Shown: positions 22,640 through 30,940 of the stretch, in pieces | Position numbering within the stretch: position 1 is the stretch's first letter | Layout: each line of letters opens with the position of its first letter | The notes under the pieces: generated by a model | Database searches by the model: none | What the model saw: only the letters and a program-made list of their open reading frames with translations | What the model was told of the DNA's origin: nothing | DNA from: Paenibacillus ginsengihumi DSM 21568 | GTDB lineage: Bacteria; Bacillota; Bacilli; Paenibacillales; NBRC-103111 | Reading direction: 5' to 3' | NCBI RefSeq assembly: GCF_000380965.1 | Contig: NZ_KB905589.1 | Span: 1-45,008 of the forward strand | Length of the DNA stretch: 45,008 bases | Made by a program: the position numbers and the translations under genes

Positions 22640-23995
22640 GTGAAAACGCAAACGATGGAGACAGCGTCCTTGCACGTGTTCGAACAGCTGGAATCGGAGG
22701 TGCGCAGCTACTGCCGCAGCTTTACGACGGTGTTCGCCCGCGCGAAGGATGCGATCCTGTGGGATGCGAACGGGAACGAATATATCGATTTTTTTGCGGG
22801 TGCGGGATCGTTGAACTACGGGCATAACAATGACGTCATCCGGCAGCGCCTTGTCCGCTATTTGCTGGAGGACGGAATCACGCATAGTCTCGATATGGCG
22901 ACCGAGGCGAAAGAGCAATTCCTGCTGCGTTTTCAGGACATCATTCTGAAGCCGAGAGGGCTGCAATACAAAATCATGTTTCCCGGGCCGACGGGCACCA
23001 ACGCGGTGGAAAGCGCGATGAAGATCGCCCGCAAGGTAACGGGCCGCACGGGCATCCTGTGCTTCACGAATGCCTTTCACGGCATGTCGCTCGGCTCCTT
23101 GTCCGTCACGGGCAACGCCTTCAAGCGCAAAGGAGCGGGCGTCAGCCTGAACCATTCCGTCTTCATGCCTTACGACCGCTACTTCGGGCCCGACGTGGAT
23201 ACGGCGGCTTACATCGAGAAGCTGCTGGACGATCCGGGCAGCGGCATTGAACGGCCGGCGGCTGTCATCCTGGAGACGGTCCAGGGGGAAGGCGGGCTGC
23301 ATGTCGCAAGTCCCGAATGGCTGAGGCGTATCGCCAAGCTGTGCAAGGATCGGGACATCCTGCTGATCGTGGACGACGTGCAGATGGGCTGCGGCCGGAC
23401 AGGATCGTTCTTCAGCTTCGAGGAAGCGGGAATCGAGCCGGATATCGTCTGCATGTCCAAGTCGATCGGAGGCTACGGGCTGCCGATGGCGATTACGCTG
23501 CTGAAGCCTGAGCGTGATATTTGGTCTCCTGGCGAGCATAACGGCACGTTCCGGGGCAACAATCTCGGGTTCGTCGCCGCTAGCGAAGCGTTGAATTATT
23601 GGATCGGCGACTCGTTCGCTGCCGAGATTCGGCGCAAGAGCGGGGAAATTCGCGCCGCTTTGGAAGGCATTCTGCGCAAGCATCCGTCCCTGAAAGCGCA
23701 CATTCGCGGCAAAGGGATGATTCAGGGGTTGGCCTTCGAGGAGGAAGGAATGGCGGAGCGCCTGTGCGCAATCGCTTTCCGGAACGGTCTGATCATGGAG
23801 ACGTCCGGCCCCCGCAGCGAGGTCGCCAAGCTGATGCCGCCGCTGACGATCGCCGATGAGGCGCTGCAGCGCGGTTTGCAGGTGCTGCAGGCGTGCGCCG
23901 CCGAGCTGGCCGGGGAAATCGCCCGCACCGGAGCCAAAGCCGCCGCGGGCCGGGCGGCAGCAGTGCCCGTTGCCCGGACAGGGACCGAACGTTAA
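22640..23995 (+). CDS. ectB: Diaminobutyrate--2-oxoglutarate aminotransferase EctB
   Basis: 451 residues from GTG 22640, seven bases after GAGGAGG. Class III PLP aminotransferase: HVFEQLESEVRSYCRSF near the start, DANGNEYIDFFAGAGSLNYG, the phosphate-binding GPTGTNAVESAMKIARKVTG, VDDVQMGCGRTGSFFSFEEA and the PLP lysine in CMSKSIGGYGLPMA. It converts aspartate semialdehyde and glutamate to L-2,4-diaminobutyrate, the first committed step. The open frame extends 86 codons upstream through the tandem repeat to a GTG overlapping the ectA stop, but the strong internal ribosome binding site decides for 22640. The C-terminus has an Ala/Arg-rich tail. Confidence 0.95.
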   Translation: MKTQTMETASLHVFEQLESEVRSYCRSFTTVFARAKDAILWDANGNEYIDFFAGAGSLNYGHNNDVIRQRLVRYLLEDGITHSLDMATEAKEQFLLRFQDIILKPRGLQYKIMFPGPTGTNAVESAMKIARKVTGRTGILCFTNAFHGMSLGSLSVTGNAFKRKGAGVSLNHSVFMPYDRYFGPDVDTAAYIEKLLDDPGSGIERPAAVILETVQGEGGLHVASPEWLRRIAKLCKDRDILLIVDDVQMGCGRTGSFFSFEEAGIEPDIVCMSKSIGGYGLPMAITLLKPERDIWSPGEHNGTFRGNNLGFVAASEALNYWIGDSFAAEIRRKSGEIRAALEGILRKHPSLKAHIRGKGMIQGLAFEEEGMAERLCAIAFRNGLIMETSGPRSEVAKLMPPLTIADEALQRGLQVLQACAAELAGEIARTGAKAAAGRAAAVPVARTGTER

Positions 23996-24056
23996 GGGCA
24001 AGACTCCGGGGCCGATTCTGAATCTCATCATCCATCCACAGGAGGGAGCAGCGAAC

Positions 24057-24443
24057 ATGATCGTCAAACATTTGGAAGACATTATCCGCACGGAGGACGA
24101 CGTCGACACGCCGACCTGGAATGCCCGCAGGCTGCTGCTGAAGAAGGACGGCATGGGCTTCTCGCTTCACGATACGGTCATCAAGGCGGGGACGGAGACG
24201 ATGATTTGGTACAAAAACCACCTCGAAGCCGTGTACTGCATAGACGGAGAAGGCGAGATCGAGGTCGCGGGAGGCGAGACCTATCCGATCCGGCCGGGTA
24301 CGCTGTATGCGCTGGACGGACACGAGAAGCATTACTTGCGCGCCTATTCGGGAGGGCCGATGCGCATGGTCTGCGTGTTCAACCCGCCGCTAACGGGCCG
24401 GGAGGTTCATGACGAGGAAGGAGCGTATCCGCTGGTTGAATAA
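24057..24443 (+). CDS. ectC: L-ectoine synthase EctC
   Basis: 128 residues, the standard length. MIVKHLEDIIRTEDDVDTPT, then WNARRLLLKKDGMGFSLHDT and the cupin stretch AVYCIDGEGEIEV, PIRPGTLYALDGHEKHYLRA are nearly invariant EctC sequences. The cupin binds iron and closes N-gamma-acetyl-diaminobutyrate into ectoine. ATG 24057 follows GGAGGGAG. It lies 61 bases after ectB. Confidence 0.97.
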   Translation: MIVKHLEDIIRTEDDVDTPTWNARRLLLKKDGMGFSLHDTVIKAGTETMIWYKNHLEAVYCIDGEGEIEVAGGETYPIRPGTLYALDGHEKHYLRAYSGGPMRMVCVFNPPLTGREVHDEEGAYPLVE

Positions 24444-24728
24444 GCGGACTGCCGGCAAGGGACGGCCGCTTGACAGACGAAGCCGCTCCCGCGCTTGAAC
24501 GCTGTCTGCGGCGCAGAACGCGCAGCGCGCGCGAGGCGGCGTACGCCTGAGCCTGAGTGCCGCATCGCGGACCGATATGGCCTCTCTCGTTAGGCGAAGG
24601 CCTATGACTGAAAGGCGGATGGCAGGAACCGACGAAGCTGGATCGATGACGATACCTAGGACGATACCTGGATCGATGATCAAACCAAGAGATCGCTGAC
24701 GATACCAAGAAAGAGGAGATGAACCCTG
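24444..24728. other. ectC-ectD spacer with ~20-bp tandem repeat
   Basis: No gene seen in these 285 bases. At 24640-24710 imperfect units recur (GGATCGATGACGATACCTA, GGACGATACCT, GGATCGATGATCAAACC, GATCGCTGACGATACC). No terminator or clear promoter was found, so ectD may be read through from ectC. Confidence 0.55.
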
Positions 24729-25619
24729 ATGAGCAACCCTCAGACGAACGTGCGTGAGATCGATGTGTATCCTTCCCGGATTCATTCCGAGCCGGCGATT
24801 TTGGAACGGCAGGACCCGGTCGTATACTCTGAGTGGACGGAAAGCAGCCCGCTCAGCAAAGAGCAGTCCGACTTTTACGACAAGAACGGGTACTTGTTTC
24901 TGGAGGGATTCTTCTCCGAGGCGGAGGTCAACGTATGGCGCCAGGAGCTGCGGAACATGTGGGAGCAAGCCAGAACTTCGAATGCGGAGGAAGTGATTCG
25001 CGAGCCGGATAGCCAGGAAGTCCGAAGCATCTTCGCCGTTCATCGGGAAGGAGTGTTCGCCGAGCTGGCGAAGCACCCGAGTCTGGTCGGCATCGTCCAG
25101 TATTTGCTCGGCGGCGACACGTATATTCACCAATCGCGCATCAATTTCAAGCCGGGCTTTAACGGCAAGGAGTTTTATTGGCACTCCGACTTCGAGACAT
25201 GGCATGTGGAGGACGGAATGCCGCGCATGCGGGCGCTCAGCTGCTCCATCGCGCTGGAGGACAACTATTCGTTTAACGGCCCGCTGATGGTCGTGCCGGG
25301 CTCGCACCGCAAATTCGTCTCCTGCGTCGGGCAGACGCCAAAGGACCATTACAAAAGCTCGCTGCGCCGGCAGGAGTACGGGGTGCCCGATCCGGACAGC
25401 TTGACGGCGCTCGTGCGCGAGGGCGGCATTGACACGCCGACTGGCAAGGCCGGCTCGATCCTTCTGTTCGACTGCAACATTATGCACGGCTCGAACAGCA
25501 ATATCTCGCCCATGCCGCGCAGCAACGTGTTCCTCGTATACAACAGCGTAGACAACCGCATCGGCGAACCGTTCTCCGGTCAGAAGCCCCGGCCGGCCCA
25601 TATCGCTACCCGCGAATAG
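24729..25619 (+). CDS. ectD: Ectoine hydroxylase EctD
   Basis: 296 residues, ATG 24729 after AGAGGAGATG. The signature FYWHSDFETWHVEDGMPRMR carries the first His and Asp iron ligands; the second His is in NIMHGSNSNISP. The N-terminal DFYDKNGYLFLEGFFSEAEV is typical of this PhyH-like group. It uses Fe(II), oxygen and 2-oxoglutarate to turn ectoine into 5-hydroxyectoine. Its place after ectABC implies the cell makes both solutes. Confidence 0.96.
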   Translation: MSNPQTNVREIDVYPSRIHSEPAILERQDPVVYSEWTESSPLSKEQSDFYDKNGYLFLEGFFSEAEVNVWRQELRNMWEQARTSNAEEVIREPDSQEVRSIFAVHREGVFAELAKHPSLVGIVQYLLGGDTYIHQSRINFKPGFNGKEFYWHSDFETWHVEDGMPRMRALSCSIALEDNYSFNGPLMVVPGSHRKFVSCVGQTPKDHYKSSLRRQEYGVPDPDSLTALVREGGIDTPTGKAGSILLFDCNIMHGSNSNISPMPRSNVFLVYNSVDNRIGEPFSGQKPRPAHIATRE

Positions 25620-25621
25620 CG

Positions 25622-26131
25622 ATGCTGTCGCTGCCGCTGGTCGCCGGGATCGTCGGGATTAACGTCGCGTATGTATCCATTTTTACCCTGAGGCTCATCC
25701 TGGTCATCAAGGGGAGGATTGCTGTCGCTTCGTTCATGGCCATGCTCGAGGTGTTCGTCTATTTGACCGGCCTCAGTCTCGTGCTGGACAGTCTCGACAA
25801 CCCGTTCAACCTGGCGGCCTACTGCATCGGATTCGGTCTGGGCGTGTATACGGGCAGCCGGATCGAGGAATATTTGGCGCTCGGCTATCTGGTCGTGCAG
25901 GTGATCGTCGATTCGCCGCAATCCGTGCTGCCCGCGAAGCTGCGAGAGATGGGCTACGGCGTGACGGCTTGTCCAGCGGACGGGCGCGACGGGCAGCGGC
26001 TCGTCATGCAGGTGCTGGTGAAGCGCAGCAACGAGCGGAAGCTGCTGAACAGCATTTCGCAGCTTTCGCCCCGGGCCTTCGTCATCTCCCATGAGCCCAA
26101 GCGGTTTGTCGGCGGCTTCTGGGTCCGGTGA
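25622..26131 (+). CDS. UPF0316 membrane protein (DUF5698/DUF2179)
   Basis: 169 residues. Three membrane helices (LVAGIVGINVAYVSIFTLRL, SFMAMLEVFVYLTGLSLVLD, NLAAYCIGFGLGVYTGSRIE) precede a C-terminal DUF2179 domain (YLVVQVIVDSPQSVLPAKLR through LSPRAFVISHEPKR), which has an ACT/PII-like character. This is the UPF0316 architecture of Bacillales; the function is unknown. It starts two bases after ectD and has no clear ribosome binding site, so its translation is probably coupled to ectD. That placement suggests, but does not prove, a role in osmotic adaptation. Confidence 0.85.
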   Translation: MLSLPLVAGIVGINVAYVSIFTLRLILVIKGRIAVASFMAMLEVFVYLTGLSLVLDSLDNPFNLAAYCIGFGLGVYTGSRIEEYLALGYLVVQVIVDSPQSVLPAKLREMGYGVTACPADGRDGQRLVMQVLVKRSNERKLLNSISQLSPRAFVISHEPKRFVGGFWVR

Positions 26132-26223
26132 ATCGGGCAGTAGGGCAAGGCCAGTATCAATGAGGCGATTTTGCCCATGCTGCATTGCATGAGAGAATGC
26201 ACCGGTTTTAGGGCATGGCATCA
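26132..26223. other. End of the ectoine cluster and start of a long spacer
   Basis: 26132-27008 holds no convincing gene but four repeat families. No clear intrinsic terminator was found right after 26131; the inverted words GCATTGCATGAGAGAATGC at about 26181-26199 form only a weak hairpin. Confidence 0.35.
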
Positions 26224-26289
26224 GGAAGAATAGCTTATGACCGGAGCGTGTGCGCGACTGGGTACTGCCCAAACGCCCGCTTGCGGAGT
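26224..26289 (+). repeat. R4 dispersed repeat, copy 1
   Basis: About 66 bp (GGAAGAATAGCTTATGACCG ... AAACGCCCGC) closely matching 39680-39746. Confidence 0.75.
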
Positions 26290-26506
26290 TCTTTTGCTTG
26301 TCCAAGAAGGAGGGGGGACTGGGGCTGCTGGTCTGCAAAGGGTGCCATGGAAGAGGGACATAACCTCCGGATCGCTACTGCAAACGCGGCTAAAGCCACG
26401 GCGGATATCCAGTTCTTCGCCGTGCAGCGCGCTCTTCCAGTGCTCGTTCCCCTCGCCGTCCCGGACGATCTGTCTGCGTCGATCAGCACAAATTGCTCCA
26501 GATAGC

Positions 26507-26691
26507 AAATGTTGTATTTTGTACAACAAAAACGGGGGAATAACCTCTATTTGCGAATCAATGTTGTAAAATGTGTAACATTTCGGGCGATGTTCCCGGG
26601 TTTGAAGCCCATTGCGCCCAAATTATTGTATAAAATGCAACATTACCCTTTCCCTTGTGCAAAAGGGGCAGAAAATGTTGCATTTTTTGCA
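26507..26691. repeat. Cluster of AATGTTG palindromes
   Basis: Four related units: 26507-26527 (AAATGTTGTATTTTGTACAA), 26560-26583, 26625-26644 (inverted) and 26673-26691. The middle two form the arms of an imperfect palindrome of about 84 bp centred on CCCGGGTTTGAAGCCC. Confidence 0.7.
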
Positions 26692-26724
26692 GGATTTGTC
26701 GCCTCGTGTGCCTGGGACCCGCCC
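26673..26724 (+). repeat. R5 repeat, copy 2
   Basis: AAATGTTGCATTTTTTGCAG then GATTTGTCGCCTC, matching 2501-2551. Confidence 0.75.
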
Positions 26725-26730
26725 CTTGGG

Positions 26731-26800
26731 CTATTTTCAAGATCACCGGTCGTCACCTGTGGTGTTGAAAATTCAACGTTTAGATGAATTTTCAAGTTAG
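26731..26800 (+). repeat. R1 repeat, hairpin A reduced
   Basis: Begins with TTTTCAAGAT, keeps CCGGTCGTCACCTG, then hairpin B TTGAAAATTCA ... TGAATTTTCAAG. The left arm of hairpin A is missing. Confidence 0.65.
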
Positions 26801-27008
26801 CGAAACTGTGCTCACCGCAGCCATCTTGCGGCAATATCGGAGCGTCCGTAGGGATCAGCCAATTGCTTTCACTCGTTTGATAGGCGATCGGTTTCCACCC
26901 TTCGCTTACCGGCGATCTGATTATTGCAGCAGTTGTTCAAGCTCGGATTTGGAACGGATGAGTATAATATAACATATTTTCCAAATTCAGAAATGTCTGT
27001 TCCGGCGA

Positions 27009-27048
27009 CAAAAAAGGCACAGCGCCTCATGGATGAGGGCTGTACCTT
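27009..27048 (-). terminator. Intrinsic terminator of the sugar ABC operon
   Basis: Reading leftward, AAGGTACAGCCCTCAT pairs with ATGAGGCGCTGTGCCTT across a two-base loop, with two mismatches, followed by a T-run. It lies about 50 bases after the stop of the binding-protein gene. Confidence 0.9.
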
Positions 27049-27096
27049 CCTGCGCTTCATGACTGATGCGGATTGTGCCGCTTGAATAGGCCAGGC

Positions 27097-28743
27097 TTAC
27101 TTGCTTTGGTTGTAACGGTCGTATGCCGCTTTGTATACCTTCATATATTGGTCGACGCCCATGCCCTGCACGGTCTGAACGTATTTGTCCCACTCCGAGA
27201 ACGGCGTCGCGCCGGTGATGAACTTCGCTTCCATTTCCTTAATATAGGTATGAATATCGCTGCCGATGGAGCTCATGAATTCCGTCTCTTCGTCCGTGAA
27301 GTTGAAGTTGTACCACAGTTCCTTGATGGCATGCGGCTCAGCCTTCTTGCCGGCCTCGATCGATTCCGGCAGCGTTTCGGAACCTTTGAAGTATTTCTCC
27401 TGCACGTAGCCGGGGTAGCTGCCGCCCATCCACGATACGTACTTCGTCAGCGCCTGATCCATCGTCAAGCCGCTTGGGTTGTTGCGGATTTCGTCGACGT
27501 ATTCCAGCTTGCCGTCGGCCGTTTTGTTGTAGGAGACGCCTTCTTTACCCATGAAATAGAAGGTCGCGCCTTCGTCCCCATAGAAGTGGTCGATCCAGCG
27601 TACCGTCGCCTCCGGGTTTTTGTTTTTGTCCGTGATGACGAACGCGCCCGGCCATACCATCGGCACCTTGATATGCGTGTACAATTGATCGCCGTGCGGT
27701 CCTTTCAGCGCGCCGAGGCCGATGTACCCTTCGCCGTTGAACTGCGTTTTCGGATTCGGATTGATCGTTGCCGCGAGCAAGTCCTTGCCGCCTTTGGCGT
27801 ACAGGGCGTTGCCGGTTTGCGTGAAGACGTCCTTGTCGATCAGCCCTTCCGTATACAGCCTGTTCATATATTGCAACAGCTCTTTGAAGTTTTCCGTCGT
27901 GCGGAAGAAGCGCAGCTCGTTCGTTTTCGGATCGATATCGACATGCTTGTGGCCGAGGCCGCGGGTGCCGACGCCCCATGCGCCCATCAGCTGCTCCATC
28001 AGCGGGTTGATGCCCGTGCCGCTATACGGAATTTCATCCAGTTGTCCGTTGCCGTTCAGGTCGGTCGTCTTGACAGCCTTCAAGTATTGATAAAATTCCT
28101 CCGTCGTCTGGGGAACCTCCATGCCCAGCTTGTCCAGCCAATCCTTCTTCACCCAGAGCGGAGTGCCGATCAGCATCGGAAGAAATTCCGGGCTATAGAA
28201 CGACGGGAACGAGTAGATGTTGCCGTCCGGCATTGTCAGCGCTTTGCGCAGATCCGGGTATTTCTCCATCAGCTTCTTCAGGTTCGGGGCATATTGGTCG
28301 ATCAGATCGTTCAGCCGGATGAAGACGCCCTGGCTGCCGTATTTCATCAGGTCCGCCGCCGGAACGCGGGCGGAGTAGAGCGCGTCCGGATAGTCGCCGT
28401 TGGCGAGCGCCAGATTGCGCTTTTCCGTCAAATTCTCGAAGGGAACGGTTTGGAAGTTGACTTTGATGTTGGACATCTTGGCATATTCCGACCAGACGAG
28501 CCGCTCTTCGAATTTGTTGCTGCCGTTCGTGGCTGCAAGGCCGGTGAAGAACGTCAGCTCGATCGGTTCCTTGACAATCGGCATGCCGGTCGCATTGAGG
28601 TTTTGGCTTTGAGCCGTCTCGCCCTCTTGCTCCTGCGACGCTCCGCTGGTGCCTCCGTTATCTCCGGCGCCTCCGCAGCCGGCCAGCAAAGTCGCTGTCA
28701 TGACCGACGACACCGTCAGCGCAGTCCATTTTTTCCATCTCAT
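27097..28743 (-). CDS. Sugar ABC transporter substrate-binding lipoprotein (LplA-like)
   Basis: 548 residues from ATG 28743, nine bases after GGGGAGG; the open frame continues far upstream across the permease in another reading, which is rejected. Signal peptide KWTALTVSSVMTATLLAGCG with lipobox Cys, then an acidic Gln/Glu linker. The large extracellular solute-binding fold includes PIELTFFTGLAATNGSNKFE and KKDWLDKLGMEVPQTTEEFY, typical of LplA/YtcQ proteins of about 500-550 residues. It probably binds an oligosaccharide and delivers it to the two permeases upstream. No ATPase is encoded nearby; in this family a shared MsmX-type ATPase elsewhere usually serves. Confidence 0.9.
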   Translation of the reverse strand: MRWKKWTALTVSSVMTATLLAGCGGAGDNGGTSGASQEQEGETAQSQNLNATGMPIVKEPIELTFFTGLAATNGSNKFEERLVWSEYAKMSNIKVNFQTVPFENLTEKRNLALANGDYPDALYSARVPAADLMKYGSQGVFIRLNDLIDQYAPNLKKLMEKYPDLRKALTMPDGNIYSFPSFYSPEFLPMLIGTPLWVKKDWLDKLGMEVPQTTEEFYQYLKAVKTTDLNGNGQLDEIPYSGTGINPLMEQLMGAWGVGTRGLGHKHVDIDPKTNELRFFRTTENFKELLQYMNRLYTEGLIDKDVFTQTGNALYAKGGKDLLAATINPNPKTQFNGEGYIGLGALKGPHGDQLYTHIKVPMVWPGAFVITDKNKNPEATVRWIDHFYGDEGATFYFMGKEGVSYNKTADGKLEYVDEIRNNPSGLTMDQALTKYVSWMGGSYPGYVQEKYFKGSETLPESIEAGKKAEPHAIKELWYNFNFTDEETEFMSSIGSDIHTYIKEMEAKFITGATPFSEWDKYVQTVQGMGVDQYMKVYKAAYDRYNQSK

Positions 28744-28796
28744 CTTTGATTTCCTCCCCTGGTCTTGTTGCATCGGAATGTATCGCCAAAAGGGAA

Positions 28797-29681
28797 TTAT
28801 CCCTTTAAAGCCCCAATCATGACGCCTTTGACAAAATATTTTTGCAGGAACGGGTACAGCATGAGAATCGGCAGGTTGGCGACGACGACGACCGCATATT
28901 TGATCGCTTCCTGGTCGAGCAGTGTCTTGGCGTGCGAACTGTCGCCGACATTGACCATTTCTTCCATCTGGCCTTGTATGAGAATTTCCCGCAAAATAAG
29001 CTGTAGCGGGTAATCCGCGCGGTCGGTCAAATAGATCAAGGCGTTGAAATACGCATTCCAGTGGCCGACGCTGTAAAACAGCACCATGACCGCCAGTATC
29101 GGCATCGACAGCGGCAGCACGACGCTCCGCAGGATGCGCAGCTCCGAACAGCCGTCGATCGCGGCCGCCTCCTGGATTTCTCCGGGAATGCTCGATTGGA
29201 AGAAGGTGCGCATAATAATGATGTTGTACACGGAGACGGCGTTCGGGATCACCAGAGCCCAGAACGTATTCGTCATGCCGAGCTGCTTGACGAGCAGATA
29301 GGTCGGCACGAGGCCGCCGCTGAAAAACATCGTGAACACCATGACCCCCATCAGCACGTTGCGTCCGCGAAAATCGCGCTTCGACAGCGGGTACGCGGCC
29401 ATGACGGTCATGACCAGATTGATCGCCGTTCCCAGCGTCGTGTAAAAAATCGTATTGCCGTAACTGTTCAGCAGATCGCTGTTGTCGAATACTTTGGCGT
29501 ATCCCTCGAACGTGATGCCTTTGGGCAGCAGCCACATATCGCCGCCCAGGACGGCGGCCGGATCGCTGATCGAGGCGCTGAGAACGAAAACGAGCGGATA
29601 CAGGACAATGATCGATATGATGCCGAGCAATGTCATGTTAACAGCGTCAAACATTTTGTCCCCCGAGCTTCGGGTTTCCAT
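28797..29681 (-). CDS. Carbohydrate ABC transporter permease (LplC/YtcP-like)
   Basis: 294 residues from ATG 29681, seven bases after GGAAGGAGG. Six membrane helices; the EAA loop is IPGEIQEAAAIDGCSELRIL. The start DAVNMTLLGIISIIVLYPLV and the end FLQKYFVKGVMIGALKG are standard for the YtcP group. It forms the channel with the permease encoded just upstream (75 bases away) in the same operon. Confidence 0.92.
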   Translation of the reverse strand: METRSSGDKMFDAVNMTLLGIISIIVLYPLVFVLSASISDPAAVLGGDMWLLPKGITFEGYAKVFDNSDLLNSYGNTIFYTTLGTAINLVMTVMAAYPLSKRDFRGRNVLMGVMVFTMFFSGGLVPTYLLVKQLGMTNTFWALVIPNAVSVYNIIIMRTFFQSSIPGEIQEAAAIDGCSELRILRSVVLPLSMPILAVMVLFYSVGHWNAYFNALIYLTDRADYPLQLILREILIQGQMEEMVNVGDSSHAKTLLDQEAIKYAVVVVANLPILMLYPFLQKYFVKGVMIGALKG

Positions 29682-29756
29682 GTCGGTTCCTCCTTCCGGA
29701 TGTCGCGAGGCCATGCGAGTGTTGTGGTCGGCTGGCTCTGTCCATTGACCGGACGT

Positions 29757-30749
29757 TTACCAAAGGCTGACCTGATTGACCTTTCTCGCGATGCGGTTGA
29801 CTGTAATGAGCAGGATGAAGTTGACGACGGAATTGAACAGCCCGACCGCCGCCGAGAAGCTGTACTGTGCCCCCAAAATGCCGCTTCGGTACACATAGGT
29901 CGAAATGACATCCGAGCCTTCCATATTCAGCGAGTTTTGCATCAGAAACACTTTCTCGAAGCCGACGCCCATCAGCGAGCCGAAATTGAGAATCAGCAGG
30001 ATGACGATCGTCGGGCGGATGCCGGGCAAGTTCACGTGCCAAATCCGTTGCAGCCTCGTAGCCCCGTCGACCTTGGCCGCCTCATGAAGCTGGGGATCGA
30101 TCCCGGCCAGGGCCGCCAGGTATATGATCGAGCTCCAGCCCATCTGCTGCCAGACGCCGGAGAACACGTAGATCGTCTTGAACCAGCCCGGCTCGGTCAT
30201 GAAGGAGATCGGCTCGCCGCCGAAAGCCTGGATCGCCAGGTTGACCAGACCGCTCGTCGGGGAGAGAAACATCAGGAGCATGCCGACGATGACGACGGTG
30301 GACAGGAAGTGCGGCGCGTACGTCACCGTCTGCACGAATTTGCGGTAGCCCTTCAGCCGGACCTCGTTGATCATGAGCGCCAGCAGGATCGGGACAGGAA
30401 AGCCGACGGCCAGCTCGTACAGGCTGATGCCGAGGGTGTTGCCGATCAGCCGCCAAAAGAAGTAGCTGTCGAAAAAACGCTCGAAATGCTTGAAGCCGAC
30501 CCAAGGACTGCCCCAGATGCCTTTTGTCGCGATGAAATCTTTGAAGGCGATCTGCACGCCGTACATCGGCCAATAATGGAAGACGGCGAAGTAGGCGATG
30601 ACCGGTGTGATCAAAAGATAAAGCTGCCAATGACGGCGAAGCGCCTTGACGATCGCGCTGCACCGCCTTTTCGGGGCTGCCGGAGCTTTTGCCGGAGCCG
30701 CTTGGGCCAATCCGCGCGCTGATGTCGTTGATTGTACTGGTGTATTCAT
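29757..30749 (-). CDS. Carbohydrate ABC transporter permease (LplB-like)
   Basis: 330 residues, first gene of the minus-strand operon; ATG 30749 follows TAGGAG. LYLLITPVIAYFAVFHYWPM, then GVQIAFKDFIATKGIWGSPW and the EAA-type loop DPQLHEAAKVDGATRLQRIW are diagnostic of LplB/YteP permeases. A 35-residue Ala/Pro/Lys-rich cytoplasmic N-terminus precedes the first helix. Upstream DNA consists of two R1 repeats; no promoter was identified with confidence. Confidence 0.92.
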   Translation of the reverse strand: MNTPVQSTTSARGLAQAAPAKAPAAPKRRCSAIVKALRRHWQLYLLITPVIAYFAVFHYWPMYGVQIAFKDFIATKGIWGSPWVGFKHFERFFDSYFFWRLIGNTLGISLYELAVGFPVPILLALMINEVRLKGYRKFVQTVTYAPHFLSTVVIVGMLLMFLSPTSGLVNLAIQAFGGEPISFMTEPGWFKTIYVFSGVWQQMGWSSIIYLAALAGIDPQLHEAAKVDGATRLQRIWHVNLPGIRPTIVILLILNFGSLMGVGFEKVFLMQNSLNMEGSDVISTYVYRSGILGAQYSFSAAVGLFNSVVNFILLITVNRIARKVNQVSLW

Positions 30750-30784
30750 ATGCTCCTACATAACCCTCCATGGATCGATTTTGG

Positions 30785-30876
30785 ATTAGACGCCTATGAC
30801 GAACGATCCTTCGTCAATCGGTCGTTACCTGCGGTGTTGAAAAATTCGCCGATGAGCTTCGTCGAATTATCAAGAT
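30785..30876 (+). repeat. R1 composite double-hairpin repeat
   Basis: Hairpin A TAGACGCCTATGACGAACG ... TCGTCAATCGGTCG, spacer TACCTGCGGTG, hairpin B TTGAAAAATTCGCCGA ... TCGTCGAATTATCAAG, then ATAG leading straight into the next copy. Confidence 0.85.
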
Positions 30877-30940
30877 AGACGCCTATGACGAACGATTCCT
30901 TCGTCAATCGGTCGCCCTCTGCGGTGTTGAAAATAAGACG
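30875..30940 (+). repeat. R1 repeat, second tandem copy
   Basis: Hairpin A and spacer intact (TAGACGCCTATGACGAACG ... CTCTGCGGTGTTGAAAATA); the right arm of hairpin B is lost. Confidence 0.8.

Noticed and set aside
22208..24154. A 648-codon open frame on the minus strand across ectA and ectB
   Set aside because: It is antisense to two well-identified genes, has no family resemblance and arises from GC-rich codon usage.
27097..29535. An 812-codon minus-strand frame extending the sugar-binding protein upstream
   Set aside because: The extension overlaps the permease out of frame. The lipoprotein signal and GGGGAGG site place the start at 28743.
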